From Moheibacter sp035515075 (GTDB lineage: Bacteria; Bacteroidota; Bacteroidia; Flavobacteriales; Weeksellaceae), in the NCBI GenBank assembly GCA_035515075.1, contig DATJBZ010000024.1:1-64000 (forward strand): a stretch of 64,000 bases of DNA. The letters run 5' to 3'. Every line of letters starts with the position of its first letter. Within the stretch, counting starts at the first letter, position 1. Under the pieces are notes generated by a model. The model had not been told where the DNA came from and searched no databases. It saw only the letters and a list, made by a program, of their open reading frames with translations. Below, one piece after another: positions 27,667 to 36,457 of this stretch. A program made the translations under genes and the position numbers.

Positions 27667-28643
27667 TCTGAAGGATGATTGGCAATTTCATCCAATATGT
27701 CGTTCAATTCATTGATGTTTTCTGAAGTGACCAAAGTTTTTCTATAGGTTTTGATGTTGGGAATGCCTTTGAAATAATTCCCATAATGCATCCGCGTTTC
27801 CAATATACCAACGCGTTCTCCCTTCCATTCACACGCCCATTCCAGATGTTGTTTGGCAGCGGTCGTTCTTTCCATCAAGCTCGGCTCAGCAAGCTGTTGA
27901 CCTGTTTGGACAAAGTGTTTGATTTGGTCAAAAATCCAAGGATTTCCAATCGCCGCGCGTCCTATCATAATTCCGTCCACGCCATATTTTTGGTAATATT
28001 CTACCGCTTTCTCAGCCGAATCGATGTCGCCATTGCCAAAAATAGGAATTTCAATGTTGGGATTGGCTTTGACTTGGGCGATTTCTGTCCAATCTGCTTC
28101 TCCTTTGTACATTTGCGCTCTCGTTCGTCCGTGAATGGATAAGGCTTTGATGCCAGTTGCTTGCAATCGTTCAGCGACTTCTTGGATGTTGATGCTGTCG
28201 TGGTCCCAGCCCAAACGTGTTTTCACAGTCACGGGCAAATGGGTGCTATCAACCACCGCTTTGGTCAAACGAACCATCAAGTCAATGTCTTTCAAAACGC
28301 CTGCTCCAGCGCCTTTGCAAACGACTTTCTTGACAGGACAACCGAAATTGATGTCCACCAAATCGGGTTGTACCGTTTCTACAATTTTGGCCGATAAAGC
28401 CATCGCTTCTTCATCTCCACCAAAAATCTGAATGCCAACGGGACGTTCATAATCAAAAATGTCTAATTTTTTTCGACTTTTGATGGCATCACGAATCAAA
28501 CCTTCAGATGAAATGAATTCAGAATACATCAAATCCGCACCGTGCATTTTACACAATCTGCGAAAAGGCGGATCACTCACATCTTCCATTGGAGCAAGTA
28601 GCAGTGGAAATTCAGGCAATTCTATGTGACCGATTTTAATCAA
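27663..28643 (-). CDS. dusB: tRNA-dihydrouridine synthase
   Basis: This 326-residue FMN enzyme reduces uridines in the tRNA D-loop. The TIM barrel shows L-L-A-P-M-E-D-V-S-D near residue 15, the catalytic Cys in N-F-G-C-P-V-K-K and the flavin-binding G-N-G-D and M-I-G-R-A-A-I-G-N-P-W motifs. The start is TTG: no in-frame ATG lies upstream, the next Met is inside the FMN-binding core, and the promoter core is only about 14 bases away. It is first in an operon with the thioesterase. Confidence 0.95.
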   Translation of the reverse strand: MIKIGHIELPEFPLLLAPMEDVSDPPFRRLCKMHGADLMYSEFISSEGLIRDAIKSRKKLDIFDYERPVGIQIFGGDEEAMALSAKIVETVQPDLVDINFGCPVKKVVCKGAGAGVLKDIDLMVRLTKAVVDSTHLPVTVKTRLGWDHDSINIQEVAERLQATGIKALSIHGRTRAQMYKGEADWTEIAQVKANPNIEIPIFGNGDIDSAEKAVEYYQKYGVDGIMIGRAAIGNPWIFDQIKHFVQTGQQLAEPSLMERTTAAKQHLEWACEWKGERVGILETRMHYGNYFKGIPNIKTYRKTLVTSENINELNDILDEIANHPSE

Positions 28644-28656
28644 AATTATTTTTTTG

Positions 28657-28664
28657 CAAAGCTA
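28657..28664 (-). promoter_or_regulatory. dusB promoter core
   Basis: TAGCTTTG on the minus strand, about 14 bases before the TTG start codon, leaving a leader of only a few bases. A weaker TAATTTTG overlaps the start codon. Confidence 0.45.
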
Positions 28665-28736
28665 ATGAATAGTTTAGAGCCTGTTTGATAATTGTAGCTT
28701 GAATTTTGTCGTTGTGAGTTGTTAAATGTGTACGAT

Positions 28737-28772
28737 AAAAAATGCAGCTGACAAAATGGTCAACTGCATTTT
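28737..28772 (-). terminator. Terminator of the DUF2911 gene
   Basis: AAAATGCAG and CTGCATTTT pair around a second inner stem (TGAC with GTCA). Read on the minus strand it ends in a T-run. Confidence 0.75.
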
Positions 28773-28806
28773 AAATTGGATGAATTAGAAATTAAAATCA
28801 GTTGAT

Positions 28807-29649
28807 TTATTTCAAAGATTTCAATAAATTCTCGTTCAATTTCACATAATCGTCACTTCCTGCCGCTTTGGAAGCACTCATCGATTGGTTGGCCAATTGC
28901 GCCGCGCTCTTTTTGTCTCCTGCTTTTGCATGGATCAATGCCTGTTGGTGCAATTGATAAAAGGCAGGTTTTTCAATCATTTGCATGCCTTCATCCATCC
29001 ATTTTTTGGCTTGTTGGATGTCTTTTCCAGTGGTGTAGTAATAGTTCGCAGCACTCATGAAATCCTGGGCTGTAGGATTTTCTTTCATGGTTTTTTCGAT
29101 GGAACTCAATACTTTTTGATCCGTCGGTACTTCGATTTTCGCTTCTACATACACATTGTCCCAAAGGAAATTTAATTTCGCAGAATTGTAGGTCAAATCA
29201 TCCAAATGAATGGAGAAGGTTTCCACTGTCATTGGAATTTTGTGTGCTTTCACATTGATTTTTGCAGCGACTTTGGCGTCATCCCAATTTTGTGGCAATC
29301 CCCAATTGTCGGTGTCTGTGTAGAAATAAATGTCCCAATTGTTTTTTTCTGGTTTGGTATAAATGGCATATTTTCCTGCTTTCAAAGCCTGTCCATTGAC
29401 CAAAACATCATCTTTGAACTCGATGGTGGTGTTTTTATTGGCCCCCGTTCTCCATAATTTTCCATAAGGAACGAGGTCGCCAAAAATGGTTCTGCCGCTT
29501 TTGTTGGGGCGTGCATATTCGATCTCAATTTTGGTCAAACCAACGATGACTTCCACTTCTGCAGGTGCGCTAGATTGTGGCGTTTTGACTTGTGCGTCGG
29601 CAAAAGCGATCAAACTACTTGCCGCCAAGATTGTGAAGATTTTTTTCAT
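28807..29649 (-). CDS. DUF2911 domain secreted protein
   Basis: The 280-residue protein has a signal peptide (ends FADAQ). DUF2911 spans about 30-165, with I-E-Y-A-R-P-N-K-S-G-R-T-I-F-G and a G-K-L-W-R-T-G-A-N motif. The C-terminal part is helical and TPR-like (about 185-275). The family is common in Bacteroidota and predicted to be periplasmic or surface-exposed; its function is unknown. It is monocistronic and divergent from hflX. Confidence 0.85.
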   Translation of the reverse strand: MKKIFTILAASSLIAFADAQVKTPQSSAPAEVEVIVGLTKIEIEYARPNKSGRTIFGDLVPYGKLWRTGANKNTTIEFKDDVLVNGQALKAGKYAIYTKPEKNNWDIYFYTDTDNWGLPQNWDDAKVAAKINVKAHKIPMTVETFSIHLDDLTYNSAKLNFLWDNVYVEAKIEVPTDQKVLSSIEKTMKENPTAQDFMSAANYYYTTGKDIQQAKKWMDEGMQMIEKPAFYQLHQQALIHAKAGDKKSAAQLANQSMSASKAAGSDDYVKLNENLLKSLK

Positions 29650-29665
29650 TTTAAATTATTTTGAT

Positions 29666-29673
29666 CAAATTTA
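29666..29673 (-). promoter_or_regulatory. Promoter core of the DUF2911 gene
   Basis: TAAATTTG on the minus strand, 17 bases before the ATG, in the divergent region with hflX. Confidence 0.45.
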
Positions 29674-29704
29674 GCGGAAATTCTTACAAAAACCATTGAA
29701 ATCT

Positions 29705-29712
29705 TATCTTTG
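29705..29712 (+). promoter_or_regulatory. hflX promoter core
   Basis: TATCTTTG, 8 bases before the ATG, implying a near-leaderless message. Confidence 0.5.
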
Positions 29713-29720
29713 CATAGAAT

Positions 29721-30941
29721 ATGATAGAGAAAAAAGAAGCAGTTTACGAAAAAGTAGTCTTGGTGGGTTTGATTAACCGAGAGCAAACAGAGGAAAAGTT
29801 GGAAGAGTACATGGAAGAATTGGCTTTTCTGGCATTTACTGCTGGAGCAGAAGTGGACAAACATTTCACCCAAAGATTGGACAAGCCCGATCCCAAATTT
29901 TTTGTGGGCAGTGGGAAATTGCAAGAAATTCTCGCGTATGTTGAGGAAAATGAAATTGATACCATTATTTTTGACGATGAGTTGACACCTTCTCAATTGA
30001 AGAACATCGAAAATGAAATGGAAAAAGTCAAAATCATCGACCGTACCCAATTGATTTTGGATATTTTCGCCCAACGTGCCCAAACTTCTTATGCAAGAAC
30101 CCAAGTGGAATTGGCGCAGTACGAATATTTGTTGCCACGCTTGACCCGAATGTGGACGCATTTGGAAAGGCAAAGGGGAGGCATTGGCATGAGAGGGCCT
30201 GGAGAAACGGAAATCGAGACCGATAGAAGGATCATTCGTGACCGCATCACTTTATTGAAAGGAAAATTGAAAACCATCGATAAGCAAATGGCCATACAGC
30301 GTACCAATCGGGGTGCGATGGTCAGAGTGGCTTTGGTCGGTTATACCAATGTGGGGAAATCGACTTTGATGAATGCCTTGAGCAAATCGGAAGTGTTTGC
30401 AGAAGACAAATTGTTTGCAACTTTGGACACGACCGTTCGCAAAGTGGTGATTGGAAATTTGCCATTTTTGTTGACGGACACCGTTGGTTTCATTCGAAAA
30501 TTGCCCACACAATTGGTTGAATCTTTCAAATCCACGTTGGATGAAGTCCGTGAAGCTGATTTGTTGGTACACGTGGTGGACATTGCACATGAAAGTTTTG
30601 AAGACCATTACCATGCGGTGCAAGAAACTTTGAGCGAAATTCAATGCGCGGACAAACCGATGATTTTGGTTTTCAATAAAATCGATCAATTTTCTTATGT
30701 GGAGAAAGAAGCCGATGATTTGACTGAAATCAAACGAGAGAATTTGTCGTTGGAGGAATGGAAACGCACTTGGATGGCAAAATCAGGACAGCCGACTTTG
30801 TTCATTTCAGCCACAGAGAAAGAAAACTTCGAAGCTTTGCGAAAAACGATTTACGAGGAAGTGAAGAAAATCCACATCACCCGTTTTCCGTACAATGATT
30901 TCTTGTTCACCTACTATGATGAAGCAGGCGAGGAGCAGTAA
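29721..30941 (+). CDS. hflX: GTPase HflX
   Basis: The 406-residue translational GTPase splits stalled 70S ribosomes during stress. The N-terminal ribosome-binding domain has the G-G-I-G-M-R-G-P-G-E-T-E motif near residue 153. The G domain has G-Y-T-N-V-G-K-S-T-L, D-T-V-G-F-I and N-K-I-D. It ends a few bases from the convergent thioredoxin-like gene. Confidence 0.96.
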   Translation: MIEKKEAVYEKVVLVGLINREQTEEKLEEYMEELAFLAFTAGAEVDKHFTQRLDKPDPKFFVGSGKLQEILAYVEENEIDTIIFDDELTPSQLKNIENEMEKVKIIDRTQLILDIFAQRAQTSYARTQVELAQYEYLLPRLTRMWTHLERQRGGIGMRGPGETEIETDRRIIRDRITLLKGKLKTIDKQMAIQRTNRGAMVRVALVGYTNVGKSTLMNALSKSEVFAEDKLFATLDTTVRKVVIGNLPFLLTDTVGFIRKLPTQLVESFKSTLDEVREADLLVHVVDIAHESFEDHYHAVQETLSEIQCADKPMILVFNKIDQFSYVEKEADDLTEIKRENLSLEEWKRTWMAKSGQPTLFISATEKENFEALRKTIYEEVKKIHITRFPYNDFLFTYYDEAGEEQ

Positions 30942-30947
30942 TTGACC

Positions 30948-31796
30948 TTACAACCGATTTAAATTTTGCAGAATTTCTGTTTTCTTTTTGGAATTGTAAC
31001 CAATGGTTGAATAATGAATTTCATTTCCATTCAAGAGCAAAACCAAAGGAGTACTACCAACATTGAGTTTATTTTTAATTTCTTGGGCTGCATCTTTTAG
31101 AAAAATAGCTTTGTTTTTTGGCGGTAAGAAATCGTTTAAATCATTTGTGTCAAAATGTGAATTTCTAAACGGAATATAGATCAAATAGTAATCGATGTCC
31201 GCACGGTCAAATGAAGGGCTGAGGTCTTTGATTAATCTTTTACAGGGAGCACAATCCTCGTTCCAAGTGAAAAACGCTTTCTTTTGGGTAGAATTGAAAT
31301 CATGAACGCTGCCATTGGGATTTAAAAAATTGAAATCACTGAGATCGATTGTTTCTAAAGGAGCGTTGAAATGAATGGAAGTCAGTTCCTTTTCAATTGC
31401 TTTCGAATGAAATTTCGGAAAGAAAGTATAAGAATACCCCAAGATGGCAATGCTTAAAATTAGAAGATTCCTACTTTTATTTTTCATTGGACTTCCAAAT
31501 AAAGTCCAGATCAAAAGTAACAAAGCAAGATTGAGTGGATTGAAAATGATTTTGTTTAAATCCTCGCTCAACCTCAAAAAGACCAAAACGACCAAGTACA
31601 AAATAGGCAAGCTCAACACAACGAATTTGTCCGATATTGTAAGGTAAACAGCTTCTTTCTTTAGATAAACAGTGGAAATAAAGGTAATAAGCAAGCCTGC
31701 CATGCAACTGAAACGATCAGCTTCCACATCCAAGAAACAAATTCCCCATAGCAAAACATATAGAAAAGAAATAAAAATTAATTTGAGTTTTTTCAT
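30948..31796 (-). CDS. Membrane protein with C-terminal thioredoxin-like CxxC domain
   Basis: From the ATG at 31796 (first Met before a typical membrane start) it encodes 282 residues. There are four or so hydrophobic helices to about residue 130. A soluble domain follows with F-F-T-W-N-E-D-C-A-P-C-K near residue 180 and a late G-S-T-P-L-V-L-L, the cis-Pro region of thioredoxin folds. The order membrane-then-Trx suggests a periplasm-facing thiol-disulfide protein. No specific family was recognised. It lies directly upstream of, and opposite to, rplK, where secE-nusG are usual. Confidence 0.65.
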   Translation of the reverse strand: MKKLKLIFISFLYVLLWGICFLDVEADRFSCMAGLLITFISTVYLKKEAVYLTISDKFVVLSLPILYLVVLVFLRLSEDLNKIIFNPLNLALLLLIWTLFGSPMKNKSRNLLILSIAILGYSYTFFPKFHSKAIEKELTSIHFNAPLETIDLSDFNFLNPNGSVHDFNSTQKKAFFTWNEDCAPCKRLIKDLSPSFDRADIDYYLIYIPFRNSHFDTNDLNDFLPPKNKAIFLKDAAQEIKNKLNVGSTPLVLLLNGNEIHYSTIGYNSKKKTEILQNLNRL

Positions 31797-31928
31797 GAAG
31801 TGAAATGTTTTTAGTTGATATGGGCAATAGTTTATTGAATGATTGATTTCGTATCCAATAAAAATAAATGTTTTTTTTATGAATTCAGCGGAATCCACAA
31901 AATCTTTCTAAAAATCAACTCATTAGTG

Positions 31929-31958
31929 TTGTAGGTTGAAAAATATTTCATAGTTTTG
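31929..31958 (+). promoter_or_regulatory. rplK operon promoter
   Basis: TTG (31929-31931), 19 bases, then TAGTTTTG (31951-31958) matches the flavobacterial consensus closely. The rplK ATG is about 95 bases downstream, leaving a long leader. Confidence 0.7.
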
Positions 31959-31968
31959 CAGTCCGAAA

Positions 31969-32001
31969 AGTAAATCGAAGAAATGTGAGCGGAGATTTAC
32001 T
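31969..32001 (+). promoter_or_regulatory. Leader hairpin of the rplK operon
   Basis: AGTAAATC and GATTTACT form an 8-base stem around a 17-base loop within the transcribed leader. It could be a binding site for autoregulation by L1 or another ribosomal protein. This is inferred from position only. Confidence 0.4.
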
Positions 32002-32053
32002 GAATAATAAATGCTTCCAAATTCATTTATATTCAAACATTTAATAACAAACA

Positions 32054-32494
32054 ATGGCAAAAAAAGTTGAGAAAGTTGTAAAACTTCAAGTTAAAGGAGG
32101 CCAAGCGAATCCATCGCCACCCGTAGGGCCAGCATTAGGTGCTGCCGGGGTGAACATCATGGAGTTTTGTAAACAGTTTAACGGACGTACACAAGAAAAA
32201 CAAGGGCAAGTATTGCCAGTGGTGATCACCGTTTTCCAAGACAAATCATTTGATTTCGTCATCAAAACACCTCCAGCTGCAATCCAATTGATGGATCTAG
32301 CAAAAGTGAAAAAAGGTTCAGGTGAGCCTAACCGTGTGAAAATCGGGAATGTGAGCTGGGACCAAGTGAAAGCGATTGCTGAAGATAAAATGCAGGACAT
32401 GAACTGCTTTACGCTTGATGCTGCGATGAAAATGGTAGCGGGTACAGCGCGTTCTATGGGTATAACCGTAAAAGGAGGACAAGCTCCCGAGTAA
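32054..32494 (+). CDS. rplK: 50S ribosomal protein L11
   Basis: The 146-residue protein binds 23S rRNA at the GTPase-associated centre. The N-terminal P-S-P-P-V-G-P-A-L-G-A-A-G-V-N motif and the C-terminal rRNA-binding part with M-A-G-T-A-R-S-M-G are present. It leads rplKAJL with a 20-base gap to rplA. No nusG precedes it. Confidence 0.98.
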   Translation: MAKKVEKVVKLQVKGGQANPSPPVGPALGAAGVNIMEFCKQFNGRTQEKQGQVLPVVITVFQDKSFDFVIKTPPAAIQLMDLAKVKKGSGEPNRVKIGNVSWDQVKAIAEDKMQDMNCFTLDAAMKMVAGTARSMGITVKGGQAPE

Positions 32495-32514
32495 AACATT
32501 TTAAAATTAAGAAA

Positions 32515-33210
32515 ATGGCGCAGTTGACAAAAAAGCAAAAGGAAGCACAAGCAAAAGTAGATAAAACCAAATTGTACAGCATAGAAGAAGCTTCGGCTTT
32601 GGTAAAGGACATCAGTACCACCAAATTTGACGCTTCGATTGATATCGCTGTACGCTTGGGTGTAGATCCAAAGAAAGCCAACCAAATGGTTCGTGGTGTA
32701 GTTTCTCTACCACACGGAACAGGAAAAGACGTAAAAGTTTTGGCTTTGGTTACTCCAGATAAAGAGGCAGAAGCCAAAGAGGCAGGAGCAGATTATGTTG
32801 GATTGGACGAATATTTAGAGAAAATCAAAAACGGTTGGACCGATATTGATGTGATCGTAACCATGCCAGCGGTAATGGGTAAATTAGGACCATTGGGACG
32901 TGTTTTAGGACCAAGAGGTTTGATGCCTAACCCTAAGGCAGGAACAGTGACCATGGAAGTGGGCAAAGCTGTTGCTGACGTAAAGGCTGGTAAAATTGAT
33001 TTTAGAGTAGATCGTTATGGAATCATCCATGCGGCCATCGGGAAAGTATCTTTTACGGCGGACAAAATTTCTGAAAATGCAGAAGAATTGGTTTCAACCT
33101 TGTTGAAATTAAAACCAACTGCAGCCAAAGGAACTTATGTCAGAAGTATCACACTTTCAAGCACCATGAGCCCAGGTATTTCGATTGATCCAAAAAGTTT
33201 AAACGCATAA
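32515..33210 (+). CDS. rplA: 50S ribosomal protein L1
   Basis: The 231-residue protein forms the mobile L1 stalk at the tRNA exit site and in many bacteria represses its own operon. Signature segments are L-G-V-D-P-K-K-A-N-Q-M-V-R-G and G-R-V-L-G-P-R-G-L-M-P-N-P-K-A-G-T-V near residue 130. Spacing to rplJ is 12 bases. Confidence 0.98.
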   Translation: MAQLTKKQKEAQAKVDKTKLYSIEEASALVKDISTTKFDASIDIAVRLGVDPKKANQMVRGVVSLPHGTGKDVKVLALVTPDKEAEAKEAGADYVGLDEYLEKIKNGWTDIDVIVTMPAVMGKLGPLGRVLGPRGLMPNPKAGTVTMEVGKAVADVKAGKIDFRVDRYGIIHAAIGKVSFTADKISENAEELVSTLLKLKPTAAKGTYVRSITLSSTMSPGISIDPKSLNA

Positions 33211-33222
33211 AAGTAAGTTGAT

Positions 33223-33753
33223 ATGAGCATGACAAGAGAAGAAAAAGGGCAAATGATCGATGATCTAACCACTTTATTGGAAGAGTCAAACATCATTTAT
33301 CTTACAGATATTGCAGGTTTGAACTCAGTGAATACAAGCGAGTTGAGAAGACAATGTTTCAGAAATGACATTTCACTTCGCGTTGTAAAGAACACCTTAT
33401 TGAAGAAAGCCATGGAGCGCGTTGAAGCGAAAGAATTCGACGGACTTTATGATTCTTTGAAAGGAAATACAGCCATCATGATTTCCACGACTGGAAATGC
33501 ACCGGCTAAAATAATTGAAACTTTCAGAAAGAAATCAGACAAACCTATTTTGAAAGCTGCTTGGATTGACGAAGCAGTATTCGTAGGAGATGATCAATTG
33601 AAAGCTTTGGCAAATTTGAAGTCAAAAGAAGAATTGATCGGAGAAATCGTTGGATTGTTGCAATCGCCGCTTAAAACAGTTGTTTCACAATTGCAATCAG
33701 GTGGTCAGAAAATTGCAGGAATCGTTAAAACGCTTTCTGAAAAACCAGAGTAG
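33223..33753 (+). CDS. rplJ: 50S ribosomal protein L10
   Basis: The 176-residue protein anchors L7/L12 dimers. The N-terminal globular domain has the R-V-V-K-N-T-L-L-K-K-A motif near residue 46; the C-terminal helix binds L12. A 90-base gap separates it from rplL. Confidence 0.97.
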   Translation: MSMTREEKGQMIDDLTTLLEESNIIYLTDIAGLNSVNTSELRRQCFRNDISLRVVKNTLLKKAMERVEAKEFDGLYDSLKGNTAIMISTTGNAPAKIIETFRKKSDKPILKAAWIDEAVFVGDDQLKALANLKSKEELIGEIVGLLQSPLKTVVSQLQSGGQKIAGIVKTLSEKPE

Positions 33754-33842
33754 TACGCACTCATATTATTATAAAACGAGGTTGATTCATTGGAATTAAA
33801 CTTCAAAACAAAAAAGTTGTTCAACACAAAAAATTAATTAAA

Positions 33843-34220
33843 ATGGCAGATTTAAAACAATTAGCTGAAGATTTAGTAAACTTAACCGTTAAAGATGTAA
33901 ACGAATTAGCAACCATCCTTAAAGAAGAGTATGGTATCGAACCTGCTGCTGCTGCTGTTGCAGTTGCTGCTGGACCTGCTGCTGGTGGGGAAGATGCTGC
34001 TGAAGAAAAAACAGAATTTGACGTAATCCTTACCGCTGCTGGTGCAAGTAAATTGGCAGTAGTTAAATTGGTTAAAGAATTGACTGGTGTAGGATTGAAA
34101 GAAGCGAAAGATTTAGTAGATAGCGCTCCTCAGCCAATCAAAGAAGCAATTTCTAAAGACGAAGCAGAAGCTTTGAAAAAACAATTAGAAGACGCTGGTG
34201 CAGAAGTAGAATTGAAATAA
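33843..34220 (+). CDS. rplL: 50S ribosomal protein L7/L12
   Basis: The 125-residue stalk protein has an N-terminal dimerisation part, an Ala/Gly-rich hinge (about 38-52) and the C-terminal factor-binding domain with V-K-E-L-T-G-V-G-L-K-E-A-K-D-L-V. It is followed by a terminator rather than by rpoB. Confidence 0.98.
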   Translation: MADLKQLAEDLVNLTVKDVNELATILKEEYGIEPAAAAVAVAAGPAAGGEDAAEEKTEFDVILTAAGASKLAVVKLVKELTGVGLKEAKDLVDSAPQPIKEAISKDEAEALKKQLEDAGAEVELK

Positions 34221-34242
34221 TTCCACTTTCATCACAAAATAT

Positions 34243-34272
34243 AAAAGCGACCGAATTTCGGTCGCTTTTTTT
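34243..34272. terminator. Bidirectional terminator after rplL
   Basis: AAAAGCGACCG and its complement flank a 5-base loop with a T-run of seven. It is shared with the convergent GLPGLI gene and closes the ribosomal operon before any rpoB. Confidence 0.9.
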
Positions 34273-34296
34273 GTTCGTAGACGAAATGTTTCTCCA

Positions 34297-35028
34297 TTAA
34301 TCTTTGTCCACGCCTGAACTTTGGAACATTTCCATCATTTGTTTGTAATGGGCTTTTTGCATGTCGCCAAAATCTTTTTTCGAAATCACTTCTCCTTTAC
34401 TTGGCGCTTTGATTTTGGATGGTACGACTGCCACCTTTTGTGCAACGATTTTTTTGCCTTCTCTTCCGCCATTTTCATGCTTTATTTCGGTTTCAATTTC
34501 TAAAATTAAACCAGGCAATCCCCAAAATTCATCGGGCCCATTTTTGAAGTTCAATTTGGGAGCATACCAAGCCGTTACTTCAGTTTTGTATTTGTCATCC
34601 ATCGTTGTCGTCGCTTTGAGAACATCGAAACCTGCGATATTTCTTTTTTCTTTGGTGATTGTCCAATCCAAATTCTTCAAAGAATCCTTGATCAAATAAG
34701 TTTTGTTCTCAAATAACACATCTTCTGTCCAAGTCCCATTTTTTGTATTTTTATACAAGGTTCCTGTTGATCGAACTTGCATGGTTGCAGACATCCCTTG
34801 CCCAGGTTCTTTTTGGGTATTGTCGATTTTTTCAATGAAATTGTATTGTGATTCCTCTTGGTCAACGAGCAATTCATAAATAGAAGACAAAGCGGTCACT
34901 TCAAATGGACTTTTTTCGTTGGATTCATAATAAGGCAGAACTTCATATTCGACTTTCAATCGCTCTTGTGCATTTGAAAAGCTGTAAATCAAGGAGAGGA
35001 TGACAGCCAATAGTTTGTGGTTTCTCAT
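34297..35028 (-). CDS. GLPGLI family secreted protein (copy 1)
   Basis: From the ATG at 35028, which begins a clean signal peptide (MRNHKLLA... ending SNAQ), it has 243 residues. The middle carries the family's name motif F-W-G-L-P-G-L-I-L-E-I-E. The protein ends in S-S-G-V-D-K-D, nearly the same end as the second copy at 43174-43923. GLPGLI proteins are exported Bacteroidota proteins of unknown function. An in-frame start at 35076 would add a non-signal extension and is rejected. Confidence 0.85.
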   Translation of the reverse strand: MRNHKLLAVILSLIYSFSNAQERLKVEYEVLPYYESNEKSPFEVTALSSIYELLVDQEESQYNFIEKIDNTQKEPGQGMSATMQVRSTGTLYKNTKNGTWTEDVLFENKTYLIKDSLKNLDWTITKEKRNIAGFDVLKATTTMDDKYKTEVTAWYAPKLNFKNGPDEFWGLPGLILEIETEIKHENGGREGKKIVAQKVAVVPSKIKAPSKGEVISKKDFGDMQKAHYKQMMEMFQSSGVDKD

Positions 35029-35188
35029 GTTTTTTATTTTGTTTGAATTCAAAACTAAGTTTAATTTTTTAATCAATTGAAATTTATGTAGATTTTAGAG
35101 TAAATTAGTTAAATACGAATTAGGTTTTTGTCAGTGAGTAAATCTTATCAAAATTCAATAATTGATTATATTGCAAACAAAAGGAATA

Positions 35189-36457
35189 ATGAAGATGAAA
35201 GATAAAGTATCGGTAGAAGAAGTTTGTGACCAAGTTCTTAATTCTAAATTGGAACAAGTTTCTGAACATGGTAAAGCTGTATTCACTCATTATTTGCATA
35301 ACCATCAAAATGGAGTTTCAAAATTTTATAAAAAAGAAGCCGTTTTACACGTAAAATCAGCATTAGAATATAAGTTTCCTGAAGAAAGTATTACTTCACA
35401 AGTTGCAGAAGAAGCCTTACAATATATGCTCTTTGATTTTAAAGATGATATTCCATTTCCAAAACCAAAAAATCCGAAATTTAAATTTATTGACCTTTTT
35501 GCAGGTATTGGCGGTTTTCGTTTAGCACTTCAAAATCTACAAGGTAAATGTGTTTACACTAGCGAGTGGGACAAATATTCCAAACTTACTTATGAAGCCA
35601 ATTTTGGAGAAGTTCCGTTTGGAGATATAACAAAACCAGAAATAAAAAATTACATTCCAAATGACTTTGATATTTTGTGCGCAGGGTTTCCTTGTCAAGC
35701 ATTTTCGATAGCCGGAAGACGTGGCGGATTTGAAGACACAAGGGGAACCTTGTTTTTCGATGTAGCAGAGATTATAAAAAACAAGCAACCAAAAGCCATT
35801 TTTCTTGAAAATGTTAAAGGACTTCGAAGTCACGACAAAGGAAAGACCTTAACTACTATTCTGAATGTGTTGCGAGAAGATTTAAACTATTTTGTTCCTG
35901 AACCTCAAGTTCTAAATGCTAAAGACTTCGGAGTTCCTCAAAACAGAGAACGAATTTTCATTGTTGGTTTCAGAAAAGATTTAGGAATTACTGACTTTAA
36001 GTATCCTAAACCAACAAATAAAAATGCTGTTTTAGAAGACATTTTAGAGAAAGAAGAAGTTTCTGTAAAATATTATTTATCTACAACTTACGTGCAAACA
36101 TTAAAAGACCATAGGGCAAGACACGAAAGTAAAGGAAATGGCTTTGGCTATGAAATTATTCCAAATGATGGTATAGCAAACGCAGTAGTCTGTGGAGGAA
36201 TGGGTAGAGAAAGAAATTTAGTCTTGGATGATAGATTAACCAATTTCATTCCTATAACACACATTAAAGGCGAAGTTAATCGTGAGGGAATAAGAAAAAT
36301 GACACCACGTGAATGGGCGAGACTTCAAGGTTTTCCTGATGAATTCAAAATTGTAGTTTCAGATGCACAAGCCTATAAACAGTTCGGGAATTCAGTCGCA
36401 GTTCCAGCAATTCAGGCTACAGCAAAAAAAATTATAGAAAAACTTAACGGTATATGA
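35189..36457 (+). CDS. DNA (cytosine-5) methyltransferase of a type II R-M system
   Basis: From the ATG at 35189 the protein has 422 residues. An N-terminal extension (about 1-90) precedes the C5 methyltransferase core: F-A-G-I-G-G-F-R near 104-111 (SAM binding), P-C-Q-A-F-S near 168 with the catalytic Cys, E-N-V, Q-N-R-E-R-I-F and the late F-G-N-S-V motif. It methylates C5 of cytosine, protecting host DNA from the partner enzyme. Its TGA overlaps the endonuclease ATG (ATGA). The sequence is more AT-rich than neighbours, suggesting transfer. CCGG specificity is inferred from the partner. Confidence 0.93.
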   Translation: MKMKDKVSVEEVCDQVLNSKLEQVSEHGKAVFTHYLHNHQNGVSKFYKKEAVLHVKSALEYKFPEESITSQVAEEALQYMLFDFKDDIPFPKPKNPKFKFIDLFAGIGGFRLALQNLQGKCVYTSEWDKYSKLTYEANFGEVPFGDITKPEIKNYIPNDFDILCAGFPCQAFSIAGRRGGFEDTRGTLFFDVAEIIKNKQPKAIFLENVKGLRSHDKGKTLTTILNVLREDLNYFVPEPQVLNAKDFGVPQNRERIFIVGFRKDLGITDFKYPKPTNKNAVLEDILEKEEVSVKYYLSTTYVQTLKDHRARHESKGNGFGYEIIPNDGIANAVVCGGMGRERNLVLDDRLTNFIPITHIKGEVNREGIRKMTPREWARLQGFPDEFKIVVSDAQAYKQFGNSVAVPAIQATAKKIIEKLNGI

